From Sphagnum magellanicum (taxonomy: Eukaryota > Streptophyta > Sphagnopsida > Sphagnales > Sphagnaceae), in the NCBI GenBank assembly GCA_021904315.1, contig CM038911.1, positions 11,877,390 through 11,941,389 of the forward strand: a stretch of DNA of 64,000 nt. The letters run 5' to 3'. Both the position numbers and the translations under genes were made by a program. This document shows, in pieces, positions 35,401-47,906 of the stretch. A model generated the notes under the pieces. The model did not search any database, was not told the origin of the DNA, and worked only from the letters and a program-made list of their open reading frames with translations. Within the stretch, counting starts at the first letter, position 1; each line of letters opens with the position of its first letter.

Positions 35401-38400
35401 CATGTTTTAGTTGTAATCTAGTTGTATCGAACATTTTTTAGTTGCATCAGACAAGTTGCAACGGACACAATTTTCTCATAGTATCAAAATATTCATGATA
35501 AGAATTTTCCAAATTTTGAAATAGTATAAATGAACAAGAATTTTTTTAAATTGATGAAAATTTAAATAATATAAAAAATTTGTGAGTTATTTGATTTATT
35601 TCTTACATATAGAAATTTATTAATTAAAAAATTGTTGGATTAAGTGTTTGATTGATAACTTAGTGATGGGTACAAAACAATGTTACACTAATATATTGTT
35701 GTGAGCTTATTATATACATTATTATCAATATTGGTTTTGAGAGCCATAAAAATTTAATATGTGTGTGAAACAATACTCTAGCTATTATCCTAGTAGTTAG
35801 ATTTTCTTGACCTCTAAGTATTGTTACCAAATTAAATTAATTTGTTTAATAATGGTTCAAATCCTTGTTCAATGGTAAAGCACATGAATTATGCATCCAT
35901 TAATACCCATCCTAAAAGAAAAAGGAGGGATCAAATGCCTACTATTTAATTAAGCATAAGATCCACACACAATATCCATGCATGATGCACAATAATGAAT
36001 GAATGAACTTCACACGATTTCCATTATTAAATTGTTGAATGGTAAGTTTGTGATAGTTACATTTTTTGTAAACCTCTATGAAAAGCAAGCATTTTGAAAA
36101 ACATAATGTTTGCTAATGCAAATGTTTTGGTTTTTTGAAGAAAGAAAATTTCATATGCACAAGGGAATATATAAACAAAAATTGATGTAGGCTTTTATGC
36201 TTAGTAGAACCATGAGCCACAAGCTTTATCATAATTGGGCCATGTTCAAACATGCCTTGTGCAAGCCCTTTATACCTCTCGTGGGCCTTTATTCCAATAT
36301 GGTTTTGGGCTTTACCTTGCATTGTTAAAATAATAGCAAATCAATAAAAAGGTGGTGATAAGTTCCCAAAGAAAAAGTTCTTGGAAATTTGGAGTTTTTT
36401 AAAGGAATTTGTGATAAAATATTCATTTATTCTTGGAGAGTTGCATTTTCGTGATTTTTCACCTTTAACACAATCAATGATAAAATCCCTCCTTTTACTA
36501 CCTCGTGATTTACATTCTTTTAGGCTTATGACATGGTTCACTTAATGACTTACAATTTATGAAGCCCATTGGTGGCAAAGATTCCTAAAATGTTGGGACA
36601 AATTCAACCAACAACTTATCCTAGTCCTTTTATTTTGGGAACAACACCACCCTTAGGCTTTACCTTACACATAAAGTGGTCAAAGAAGAGTAGCTACCAA
36701 TAAACTTTTTAAATATGCCTTTTGAACTAACATATATGTCATTTCATGCTCTTATTTTGATGATTTGTTTTTTGGGCATTTATCCACAATCTATGGTTTC
36801 AAGCCATTCACAACATCCACTAAAATACCTATTTCTTCCAAGCTTAGCTACTTCACTCCTCTTCCTTACCCACCTGCATGAAAAGGTAAAACCTTTACAA
36901 GTATTTGGGCTTCATATTGTCACACCCAACTAATGACAATAAAATGATTGAAAAATTAGTTGATTTTGTCGAATTTAAATTCCGTTTGAATTCAAATATT
37001 GAATGATGTATGTAACTTGAATTGAATTCAAATATCTTTATGGCAAAACATGGGTGATTATGACTATTATCCAAACCTAGTCATGTAGTCATATGAAATA
37101 ATCATATTTGACTTGAGTCATGAGACTTTAGTCCAAAATGATTATGGTACTACAACTAAATGACTAATCGTCATGTTGATAGAGGTGTAACTAGCTTAGG
37201 CATGTAAAGAGGTGCCTAGGCTAAGTAGTTAAGTAATTAAGATAGGATAAATATGTAAGTAAGTTAAGTGCATTGGTTAAGTATGAAAGGTAGCTAAGTT
37301 GGTTAGGTAGGTTGGGTAGGCTAAATAGGTAGGTAAGTAGCACTATGAGGGAAATGGGGTTTTGCAACTTGCCTTAGACCATTGCATTTTTCAATTGTAA
37401 CAATCACTTGCAACTTGAAATATTTCTATGCCTCAAATGTTATTAAATAAGTTGCAATAGTTGCACCAAACATCTTATAGTGCATATGGTTAAAAATGCA
37501 TGTAACTTGGTTAGAAACAAGTGTCCATGCTAAAAGTTTCAATGCCATGTTGGATTGGCAACAAAATTTGGGTTGGTGTCAACATGGCATTCATGTGGAT
37601 CAAATGCCACATTGGATTGGCAAGAAAAAAATGAACCCACCTTGTTGTGGCATTTACATGGATCATTGTTTGTCAACATTATTAATGAAATGTCAAGATT
37701 TTATAACTATTAGGCTATAACTTGTTTTTAAAATCGTGATACTAACTTGTAACTGTATTTGATAAAAAAATGGTAATATGCAACTAACAAAATTTTATTT
37801 TGTGATTAAAACCAATAGTTTGGAATATATTTTGGGATTTTGTAGTAATTAAGGATTTAACAATAGTATTATTTTGTAACTTATAATATAATTGGCAATG
37901 GATATATAATGTTTATGGAATGCAACTTATGAAAAATTATAATTATATGTTTTGGTAACTTTGCAAGTATTGTGATGTTATGACACCATTCTTCACTATC
38001 ATGTCCAACAAAGCTTGCACGCACATTATAGTTGTCCACATTGTGATACATAGTGCAAAAATGCATTCTATCATTATTGATAAATAATAATAAATTTATT
38101 AAAATTATTATGCATTGACATTCAATGTTAGAAAATACATTATAAGAATATTTTAAAAGATGTTCTTTTGTATTGAAATACAATTTGACTATAAATCTAT
38201 ACTGCCCAAACTACTTATGGCAAAAGTTATCCTTTTCCCATATAAAGGTTCATCACAAAATGATGAACACAACAATCATATATGGAACTATATCGAAAAC
38301 TTGTATTTCCATTTTGTGAGACGCCCTTTTCTATTTTGTTGAAATGGAACAAACCACAATTTATACATTCCACCTTGCCTATTTTTGAAATTCACCATAT

Positions 38401-39330
38401 TGTAATATTTAATGTCACATATGAAGTGAGGTCAATAACATATAAATAGCCTTGTAGTCTGGAAAATATCTAGAAATCCATACTTTCATCCTAAATAAAC
38501 TATTTTACAAATGTAATGCCATTGACTTGTTCTAACAAATAACATACATAAATTGTTGCATCTAATTTATCATTAAAATGCAACATATGTAACATGTTGT
38601 GATTTGATATACAAACTATATAACAAATATATTTGCACACAACAGTGATGTTCAAAACAATGCATCATATAATGGAAATATTAAAGTTAAACTTCATCAT
38701 ATTTGTTTTTAAGTTGTTTTATCAAGTTGCTATTTTGCATTTGTCTTCTTGCATGTCTTGGTTTGGTTTACTACACAACAAACAACAACACAATTAATGA
38801 ATAATTATTAGCAAACGTAACAATATTATATAACATCATATGCATTTTCTTCTAAAACTATGTAATAGGTTAGGCTACTAATAGGTAGTAGGTTAGTAAT
38901 TTAATAATAGGTTGGGCTAAGTAGTAGGTGGTAATTTGTTTGCAACATAATTGCCACATGATGAATTTTTATAAGCTACCAAAATAGTTGCATTATAATC
39001 GTAGATTTGTGCCACGTAAACCATATTTATACAATTTGGTCAAAGGATGACCATGTATTTTTTATTGCAAATGTCATTTGAAAATGGATGACGTCATTTC
39101 TTACATCATGTCACTTGCAACTTGTCATACGTGATTAATATGAAAATGATTGCAAAATGTTGTTTACAATTTCAATCACTTGTCACAAATTTTGATTTTG
39201 ATGGATTCAAACATTATCAACAAGGTTTTGTACCACAAAAACAATGAAAATAATTGTAAATGCACAAAATAACATGCATGTTTAAACAAACTAATTTTTC
39301 TTCAACTCCACCTTTTGCCCCAAAATCTAA
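32401..39330. other. AT-rich DNA without a recognisable gene
   Basis: No frame here exceeds about 100 codons or shows a motif. A block at 37190-37345 is made of short GTAAGTTAAGTAGG-like repeats. Homopolymer A and T runs are common. Confidence 0.5.
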
Positions 39331-39331
39331 A

Positions 39332-40192
39332 TGTTTGAACCAATGTTGTGCATGTAAATGGTTTGGGATTTACAGTTTGTGTAAGTGTAAAAATAAATAT
39401 ATTTATATAGTTTTACATGATTTTACATGGTTATGTAAAACAATGTAAATATATAACAATGTAAAAAATGTGATTTTGAGGAGGGGAGATTTCATAATGT
39501 TTTTGAAAATAAGTTAGCTAAATTGGCCATTGCAAAAAAAAAAAAAAAAAACCCTCAAAATATACACCCACAACTAATTCATATGACTTTGCAAGGAGGT
39601 CTAGTCATTAAAAATATACAATAAAATTATCTATAAAGTAAGGAAAACAACACTAAAACCTTAAGGTTATCATAAATAGGGTGAGGTTTTTTTTTAAAAA
39701 AACACATTAACATTCAAAGGTGGGGGAACCTTAGTTTTTGTGGTGAATTGAGTTTCACCCTATATTTCCTTTTTCTTTAGCCCCTCCATTGTTGCTACAT
39801 ATATTTTCACTGCTCCTATTTGTAAAAAAATTATAATTAATCTTGAACCTTGTGCACTAAATGCTGATTTTCAACATTTCACTCCCAAATTTCATAAAAT
39901 TCCCTTACTTTATGGATACCTCTAAAAGAAAGGTTTGGGGTGAAAGGAGGCCCAAAAAATGGTGACTTTACAAATAATTTTAGTTTTTACACTTACATTT
40001 ACATGCCCCAAAACATTTACACATGGGCCCTGTAAGTGTATTTGACAAATATTTACATTGGCCTTGTGTAAGTGTATATATATATATATATACATTGCAA
40101 CAAGATAAATGTTTACATTTACACTTACACTGGATTTACATGTTGTATATATGGCTAAATTGACACTTACACACACAACATTGGTTCAAACA
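39332..40192. repeat. Segment flanked by perfect 19-bp inverted repeats
   Basis: TGTTTGAACCAATGTTGTG at 39332-39350 is the exact reverse complement of 40174-40192. Internal sequence next to both arms is rich in TGTAAATGTAAGTGTAA in opposite orientations, so the symmetry reaches beyond the 19-mer. A (TA)n run lies near 40078. The roughly 860-bp unit contains no ORF of note and could be a miniature transposon or a foldback structure. No target duplication is evident. Confidence 0.6.
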
Positions 40193-40199
40193 CACAAAG

Positions 40200-43184
40200 A
40201 AAAACCATAACATGAATATCATCGAAATTTTTTTTACCCCTCACAAATCCCTCGTCATTATAAACAACATTTTATAAATTGACTTTTACACAAATTGGAT
40301 GTATTCCTCATTTCAATTTATTTGTGGACAAAAGAACATTCATGGGCCTTCAAACCTTCATGTTTTCTAAATGAATAATTTCAAATTTGTAACAACCTTT
40401 AATTTTTAATTGAAAACTAGAATGGTAGAAATAATCTTAACTCTGTACCACATACGATAATCACATCACCAAAAGAAAAAGAAACGCACAAAATGTTTAG
40501 AAAGGAGACCTCTAATCTACTTCATTTTGAAATTCTTGAAAACAAACATAGGCACATAAAGGTCACTAATGCAAAGGGGAGATTTATTAATTTACTACCA
40601 TGTGTCATTTGTTTTTGCTTTTGCATATGTTTGATAAAATGCAAGTGAAATGTAGATGTGTTTTGTAATAATGTGCAAGTGTGGGATGATTGATAATTCA
40701 AAGTTGTACACCTCTTGCACCATAATTGCATGTAACAATTTTCATGCAATTTACAAATAAAGTTAAAATATATTGACCAAAATCATATATACAAGTCCAT
40801 ATTGTAATCATAAAGGGGCACCACACACATATATTATGACTATAACGGGATTTTATGAATTCCAACATTGTATTTTATTTATAGATACATTGTATTTTGT
40901 GTAAAAGATGCAATTTAATTGCACATAAGTTGCATGGTAATAAAATTTCCACAAACATGATTTTTCATGTAGTGTAAGTTAAGTAGGTTAGGAAGTCCAT
41001 GTAACCCTTAAGTAGATCTAGGACAACATAAGTAACCTTAAGTAGGCTCTAAGGTAAGTATGTTAAGTTGTTCACGTAGGTTTAAAATGTTTATTATAAT
41101 GTGGTTACATTTTATATCACATAATTTTTTTGGTGCAATGGTAAGAATTTTGTCCCCAATGTGGAGGCGAGGGAATTAAATCCTTGCACTTGCAACCTAA
41201 GGAGCCTACCTACCCTAGCCTATGCTAGTTAGCTTAGGGTTTTAAGTGTTCTTAACATATTTAGGTGTGTTTTAAACCTATGTAGCCTAATTTATTTAAC
41301 TTAAATTGCCTACATGCTTAATTTATGTTGAGAGGTTTACCATGTGGTAACAGTTAATAGGTTTTAAAAAATCATATTTTATATTTGATAAAATAATCTA
41401 ATAACCCATGTGGATTAGTATGGGCCATGTGATATGTGTTCCATGACTATGTTCAAAATCACTACAATCATGAAAGATGTAGTTATAGATGGCACTTATG
41501 ACTATGATCACAAAATTGATTCATGATAATTATTACATGGCTAATTTGATCAATACCAAATCATGTAATCATAACATAAGTGACATAAATGATTGCAAAC
41601 GTAATCATTTATGCAATCATAAAAACAAGGTGCAGTGTACATTGAAGGGAATTCAAATTCAATTGAAGAGAAATAGGATGCAAATTGTTGCACAAGGTAT
41701 TGAAAATATGCTCATAATTTCCATCATCCTTGACTATGGTGTTGAAAAACACTTTTCCATTCCATCAATAACAAATTCCAAATTGAAATTTATTTTAGTA
41801 AGACGAGACTATTAGTGGACAATAACATGCATAACTTATACAAGCTCCAATACTACCATTGCTAGTGGAATTTTTTAAATATCTTTTCAAAGTCTTTACC
41901 TCTTTTTCACATGCCCTTTGAAATCCTCCCTTTCAAAGTGAAGTTTAAAATTAAGATTTTAAAATCTATTTAACTATTACAATACATTCCATAAAAATTT
42001 CAAATACCCTTAAAAAAATCTCCACCTTATTTATCATTATCTTTACCTCTTTTTCACATATCTTTTAAAATCTTCCTTTTCAAAGTGATGCTTACAATTA
42101 TTATTTTTGAAATGATTTAACCATTAGAATAAAATTTATAAATTAAAAAAGTAAATTTAGATGATTATGAAATTTATGAGAGACATTTTAGATGATCATA
42201 AAATTTAATTTTAAGATTAATTTAATTTTACCTTTTACTTTTAAATGATTTTGGACATTTTTTGAGAGTTTTATTAAAGATTAATTCACATTTCTGATTT
42301 ATTTTTACATTAAAAATAATAATGATTTCACTTTTAACTATTTCTCAAATTAATTGATTCTAAACATTGCATTCTATCATTGTAGGTGTTTTTAAAAATA
42401 ATAATTTATGTAATTTATTATTCTTTCGGAATGTATAAATTATTGGTATAAAATGAAAATAAAAGCTAATACAAGTGGAATCACAATACTTGGATATTTT
42501 AAAGAAAATATGATTATAATTTTTTTTCAAATTGAAACTATATGTAAACCTTTGGATTGATTTAGAGTTTTTTTCTGAGGTCACATGGTTCTATATTGAT
42601 CTTTCATCACTCTTATCCATTCCAAATTATTCAATATATGTGTATTGGAGTACAAATTTGTATATTAATACAACATTGGTACACATGTTTTACATAAAGG
42701 ATACAAGCTCTTTCTTTCCAATTTTTTTAATTTAATTTTTTTGGTGAAAAATTCCCAAAAAATTAGCAAAATTTTGTCAAATTTACAACAGAATTTTAAA
42801 ATCCCATTTTTAATAAATTAAATATTTTATTTTATTTTAAAAAATTAAATTAAAAAGAACAAAAAGAAAAAGAAAAAAAGCAATCATGCTTGTCAATTTT
42901 ACATGTTTTTCAAGAATCACCAAGAATGGATACTAGCTCAATCATTTCTAACTTCGATTACTACTGATTCTTTAATTTCCTACCTACATATGCTAGTTAA
43001 TGACCTACCTGTGGTCTTTTACTCTAAGAAAACAAGTCACCCTTTAGGGCACATTTTGTGACCGGGGTTGGCTTGAACTTGGACCACCACTGGTTAGTGA
43101 CTCACTAGAGGACAAACCATGACCTAAGAACAGGTTCACCTAAGTCACAATGAACTAGCAGCACCCACCATCACAACATCCTCT
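40200..43184. other. AT-rich DNA without a recognisable gene
   Basis: GTAAGTTAAGTAGG-like repeats occur at 40970-41070 and related TTAGCTTAGG/TAGCCTA motifs near 41200-41300. Other frames are short and unmotivated. Confidence 0.5.
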
Positions 43185-43390
43185 GGATGCTCATAATTAT
43201 GCAGTTGTGGATGAACCTCAACTGGGTTAATATTTGGTTTCAGTTTGGTAACCAATTTTGTAGGAAATAGGTCTCATATATAGGTAGAAAGGTAGGAAAA
43301 TAGGTAACTACTAGGTAAGTAAATGGTTTATACATAGGTGAGGGCTTTTTTACTTTTTACTACCAACCTAGTAACAACCTGCTTGTGGGT
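43185..43390 (+). repeat. Dispersed repeat, partner of 29640-29850
   Basis: Contains GGGTTAATATTTGGTTTCAG, AAATAGGTCTCATATATAGG and GTAAATGGTTTATACATAGG. It is inverted relative to the 29.7 kb copy. Confidence 0.7.
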
Positions 43391-44329
43391 TGTTAATATT
43401 TAGGTAGTAATATAATATAATATAATAAAAAATAAAATCCAAATTTATTTATTGTTATTTAAATTTATAAGTCCACCGATAACCCTTATTTTGACCATTG
43501 ACCAATGTTCAAAATAGAGTGTTAATTGTCTCCTGTGACCCATCCGTATAAACAGGCAAAATTGGACAACATACGGTCAAAGATTATTTGAATGCTTTCA
43601 CCTGAACCAATCATTATGATCGACCAATCAGAAGCAGTCACTTTTCTTTTTTGGTCCTTGTGGAGACCAAAAAGTAGAAAAAAGTAAAAAACGAGACCAC
43701 TGTAAGAGTAATTTACCCCCTTACTATTATTAGTGTGGGTACGTATGTAGTAAGAGTAATTTCACTCCCGCAGTAAAAATGGTTTACACAGTGTACTTTT
43801 GTAGAGAGCCATTCAAATAGTAACTAGTAGACAAGCATGTGAAACGGCGAATTTTGGCGACTTTTTTTGCGGGAAAAAATAAGCGGGAATTTTCGCCCAA
43901 AAAGTGAATTAGTGTCCTCTTTTGGCGGTTTTTCCTTAAAGAAAAAAGATTGTCTTTGTCTTTGGGTGCTTTTTCTAAGAAAAGAAAAGATTTTTTTCTC
44001 AAGCCTCATTGAGTTCAATTTTTTTATGTTCATAATAAGGGAGAGGGAATTGATTAATACTCTAGAGGGGATGTGATAAATATTCATAGAGGCCCAAACA
44101 AGGGGTTTGGGTGAAGAGCATCTCCACCACAAGTTTCAAATGTTCATTGTGATGGTGCCTTACCATTGGCAACCATAAATGACACCCATGTGCACATCCA
44201 TTGCACACCTTAGTTGTTATAAGAAACTTTGATTTGGTCAAAATATGTCTTTTTTCTCATAATTTTGTCACATCATAGTAAGCATTTGAATAGTCTTGCA
44301 AAGATCTAGCCAAGAAAATGTTATAGCTC

Positions 44330-44817
44330 ATGGATGTAGATGCTTTGGTGATGAATAGTAACAAGGAAAAGATCTTTGTTCTACATGAGATGAAACAACT
44401 TTTTTCTTGCTTATCAAGACTTCACAAAAAACATTGGTTGGGATCAATTTCATTTTGGAATCAAATTTGGGAGCATTATAATTGAAATTGACCTACTTGT
44501 GGTTTGAGTGGCCTAGGAGATCCTTTGAAACAAAATGGAGAATGATTAAACATGACATTACCAAGTTTGTTGGGCATTATGGAGCAATGGTTGTGCTTTG
44601 TGAATTTAGGACTTCAACATAAGATGTTTTGCATAAGGTGCTAAAATTATTCAAATCAAACCCCCTCGATAATCAAAGTTTTGATTTCATACATTCTTGG
44701 TTCATATTAAAGGATGAGCCTAGATGGACAAATTTTCAAAATGATACGAAGAAAACTACCTATTTGAAATGACCTACCTTTGTCGAACAATGTACATTTG
44801 CTGATTTTGTGTAACCA
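44330..44817 (+). pseudogene. PIF/Harbinger ORF1 (Myb/NAM-associated protein), 5' part
   Basis: Reading with one frameshift, the plus strand gives FWNQIWEHYN near 44455, then RSFETKWRMIKHDITKFVGH and YGAMVVLCEF at 44520-44610. A stop follows, then DVLHKVLKLFKS and FDFIHSWFILKDEPRWTN to about 44740. This order matches the Myb/SANT-like, NAM-associated accessory protein encoded by plant PIF/Harbinger elements, which partners the transposase in DNA binding. The fragment is cut off at the Gypsy LTR, and its apparent continuation resumes at 57289. Identification rests on recalled family motifs. Confidence 0.6.
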
Positions 44818-45542
44818 AAAAGGAGAGTGCTTAACTTAAACAAACAACCTGCTGCCTACTGGATCTATACACGATCTGCAGTTCCTGGGGTTCTGACTAC
44901 ACTTCTGATCTTTCCTTCCTAGTCATGAGCATTCGCCTACAAACACCTTGCAAACTTCTGCTCACACACACAACTTGTGCTCATGGGCTTCCATGCTAAC
45001 ACATTCAACAGATCTCTCGCTTTGGATCCCACTCTATTCTTCTTTCAAACAATGCCACATGAAAACAAAATGCAATTCCTTGGCCGAGCTACTAGCGCAG
45101 CGGAAAAAAATCAATAATCAGCCAAGAATGCTGGCAACCAGCTGATCTCTTTTACTGCGTTTACATCTTCTAAGCTCCTCAACCACAGTCAGTGTTCCTT
45201 TCCTCTACTGGCTATTCTGTAGAAAAATTAAAGACCCCCTCCATAGTTCATCTCTTTAACACTTCCAAACCGCCTCAGCTCATAATTGTAGCTCCATTCC
45301 TCACCATAATTCGGCACCGCCTTTACCACGCGTGATCACCCTCCATGCTCATTCAGTAGTAGCCGCCGTTCATTCCTTCCTGTATAACATCTCACACACA
45401 CCTAGAAAGAGATTTCCCATGCACTTCCATGCAGTAATAATGGAGAAACAACTGCCACAAAAAGAAATGGCTAATAAAACAAACTTAACTTCCAAGATCA
45501 GGAAGTGTTCACACTGGCATGGCGACTTAATTTTGTGTTACA
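44818..45542 (-). repeat. 3' LTR of the Gypsy element
   Basis: A 725-bp direct repeat of 56564-57288. In the first 250 aligned bases I count 13 substitutions, 11 of them transitions, which means an old insertion. On the minus strand the LTR starts TGTAACAC. Its other end, by homology to the primer-site side, is CTCTCCTTTT and does not end in CA. Confidence 0.92.
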
Positions 45543-45549
45543 TATGTAA

Positions 45550-45562
45550 CCCCTCCATTTTT
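45550..45562 (-). other. Polypurine tract of the Gypsy element
   Basis: The minus strand reads AAAAATGGAGGGG seven bases before the LTR start TGTAACAC. A purine run here is expected to prime plus-strand DNA synthesis. Confidence 0.6.
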
Positions 45563-45577
45563 GAAAAGCTGAGACCC

Positions 45578-46960
45578 TCAGCCCCACTTAGTCTGGTGGA
45601 ATGTGATAGATTTGGAGATCTCGACGAAACCTTTCCCACTGATGTCCATCAGCATCTTGGACAATGCGTAGTCGACTGCCCTCTTCAAAGTCAAAGTTTC
45701 CCTTCCCATTAGCATGCCCGACGAACTGATATGGACCCTCCCAGATAAAGCTCTTCTCTTTCTTAGTTTCTTCGTCTTCACCATCGTCACCCCTACAACC
45801 AGACCCTCAAACAAATGCTTACCTTTCCGGGTGGCATAAGTCTTCCTTTGCTGCTTCTGTGTTTGCTCCACATTGAGCAAAACATTTTCGTGGATGCTTG
45901 CAATGAGCTCCATTTTCTGCAGAAATTGTGCTGCAGCCACCTCCACCTCCGCACTAACATCAGTCTCAATAGTCAAGGCGTGTAGGTAATTGTCTGCCCT
46001 AAAACGTGGTGTGCGACTAGTTACGATCATGGAGGGTGAAAACCTTGTACTAGCCTGGATCCCACATTGGTACCCAAACAAAATCTTAGCTAGATGGTCG
46101 TCCCAACAATCCATATTACCTAATGTTGTAGCAAGAACAGTGATGCCATGCTTGATGGTCTTAATCATGCGCTCTGCCATCCCATTGCATTGAGGCCACT
46201 GAGGTGCAGTGCGCTAATGTTGGATTCCGTAATCCTTGCACATCATCTCGAATTCTGCAGCCCATTCTCCACCATTGTTAGTGAGTATGAATCTGGGTAC
46301 TCCATATTTGCAAATGATGTCGTCCTCCAAGAACCTGGATGCAGTCTTAGCACTATGGTCAGTAATCGCCTTTGCCTCGCACCACTTGGAATAGTGGTCG
46401 ATGGCCACCAAAATGTACTTGTTTCTTGACTTGGTTTCAGGCAAAGGTCCTGCAGTGTCTAATGCAACTCTATGGAATAAGTCACAGATGGGAATGCTCT
46501 TCAATTGCTCATCCCCAGAGTGGATACTACCCTTGCTCCTCATTAGCTAGCACTGCTAGCAGCTTCTGACCACCGCCTTAACATCTTCAGTTTGATGATG
46601 CCAGAAGTACCTTCGACGAATCTCAGCCAACATCCTCTGTTCCCCGAAATGCCCCAGATCTTCATGCATTTGACTTACTAAGGACATCCTTTCCTCTGGC
46701 TTGGGTACGAGCAACCCTTTGAAGTAAAACCTTTGCTCCTTCTAGCAGTAATTGCTCACCCTCTTTCTGGCCCTTTTGCTCTCCTCAAGGTCCACTGAAT
46801 TAGGCAGTGCATCGTTCTTCAATAATCCCAGATAGACTACATTTTCCCAGATGTCGATGCACTTTGCATCCATTTCCTGGTCCTCCTCTTCATTAGATTC
46901 GGTAGGATTCAACTCCTGGTCCCTAAACTCAGCTAGTTCCTGAGCCTCCAAAATCAGATC
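45578..46960 (-). pseudogene. Gypsy integrase, inactivated
   Basis: Integrase would insert the cDNA copy into the host genome. The HHCC zinc domain is visible at about 46570-46690 (HEDLGHFGEQRMLAEIRRRY, ending CQQC). The core shows the first Asp in VALDTAGPLP and, where the second Asp is expected in the TDNGGEW motif, Asn (ILTNNGGEW). The Glu lies in GMAERMIKTIKHGI. All parts share one frame to 45578, broken by stops such as TAG within SC-Q-QC, after GIQH and after NYC. Most of these correspond to CAG or TGG codons in the family. The linker to RNase H (46742-46951) is acidic. The Asp-to-Asn change would itself abolish activity. Confidence 0.88.
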
Positions 46961-47059
46961 CAGTTACTACCGTTTGTCAAAAAACTGGGGTCTCCTTTTC
47001 TTCACCACTATTCGCTCACCATCATCCTGCATAGGTTCACCCCCAACTGCAGCTTCTGC

Positions 47060-47673
47060 TTAACCTGAAACAACCTCCTTGGGTTGGTCTTCTCCTGATA
47101 CAATGGCAATTACATACAGCTGATGGCTGCCATCATACCTACAGTGGTTAATCCCGAAACAACAGGCACGATGTTGTACCAATTCCTTATCCCCTCTCCT
47201 AATACCGAGCCATTCCTTTCCCTTGCCTGTCTGAACACAGAGAAACTCTTCATCTCCTTTAGATGCATCTGTTCGAGTACTTGCAATGTCTTGTATCTCT
47301 TTACTAAAGTCATCGTCATCAGCAGCTGATCCAACTGGATTCCTGCTCAAAGCATCGACGTTTGAATGCCTGAGTCCTGGTCGGTGTATTATCTTAAAGC
47401 TAAAATCTTGTAGCATGTCTACCCACCTTCCTCTCCTACCATTCGCATCTAACATAGTAGCCAACCATTCAAGCGACTTGTGGTCTATGCATAAAATGAA
47501 ATGATTCCTGTGCAAGTATTGCTTGAAATGCATGACGCCCCAGATCAGCGCATAGCATTCCCCTTCCATGGGATAGAACTTCCTCTGTGCCTCTGTTAGG
47601 CTCTTGTTGGCATACGCTACCACCTTCTCAAACCTGCCTTCTTTTTGTGACAATATAGCTTCAACACCCTTGG
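47060..47673 (-). pseudogene. Gypsy RNase H domain, separated from RT by the hAT insertion
   Basis: The reading resumes at the left edge of the hAT target duplication with PKGVEAILSQKEGRFEKVVA. It then has YANKSLTEAQRKFYPMEGEC, HFKQYLHRNHFILCIDHKSL and HRPGLRHSNVDALSRNPVG, the usual Ty3/Gypsy RNase H sequence; TDHKPLEW has become IDHKSLEW. This domain degrades the RNA strand of the RNA-DNA hybrid during replication. The segment after VDALSRNPVG is an acidic linker ending in a TAA near 47060. Confidence 0.9.
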
Positions 47674-47681
47674 GCAACCAG
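47674..47681. repeat. hAT target-site duplication, left
   Basis: GCAACCAG, matching GCGACCAG at the right end apart from one transition. The uninterrupted pol sequence requires GCGACCAG, so the left copy carries the change. Confidence 0.9.
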
Positions 47682-47906
47682 CAGGGTTCTACAGATCTGG
47701 GAATCCCATACGGGATGCAAAAATGCCGAATTTCCCCGGACTGGTGCGTAGCGCTAGGAACGGGGTGCCCGGACAAATGAGCGAGAGCCGAAGGCCCGTC
47801 GAGCTCCGGGATAAGCTCCAAGATAAGCTTGCTGCATTTTCCCGCCCAATCCGGGTACCCCAGACGATTTTGAGGCACCTTCTTTGTTGTATTCGGGAAA
47901 TGCAAC

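Noticed and set aside
43698-43797. Possible miniature element with CACTGT ends
   Set aside because: Only about six terminal bases match clearly and no target duplication was found.
45332-45712. Plus-strand frame of 126 codons, and its counterpart at 56901-57293
   Set aside because: They lie in the LTRs (and partly integrase) on the non-coding strand; both copies exist because the LTRs are duplicates.
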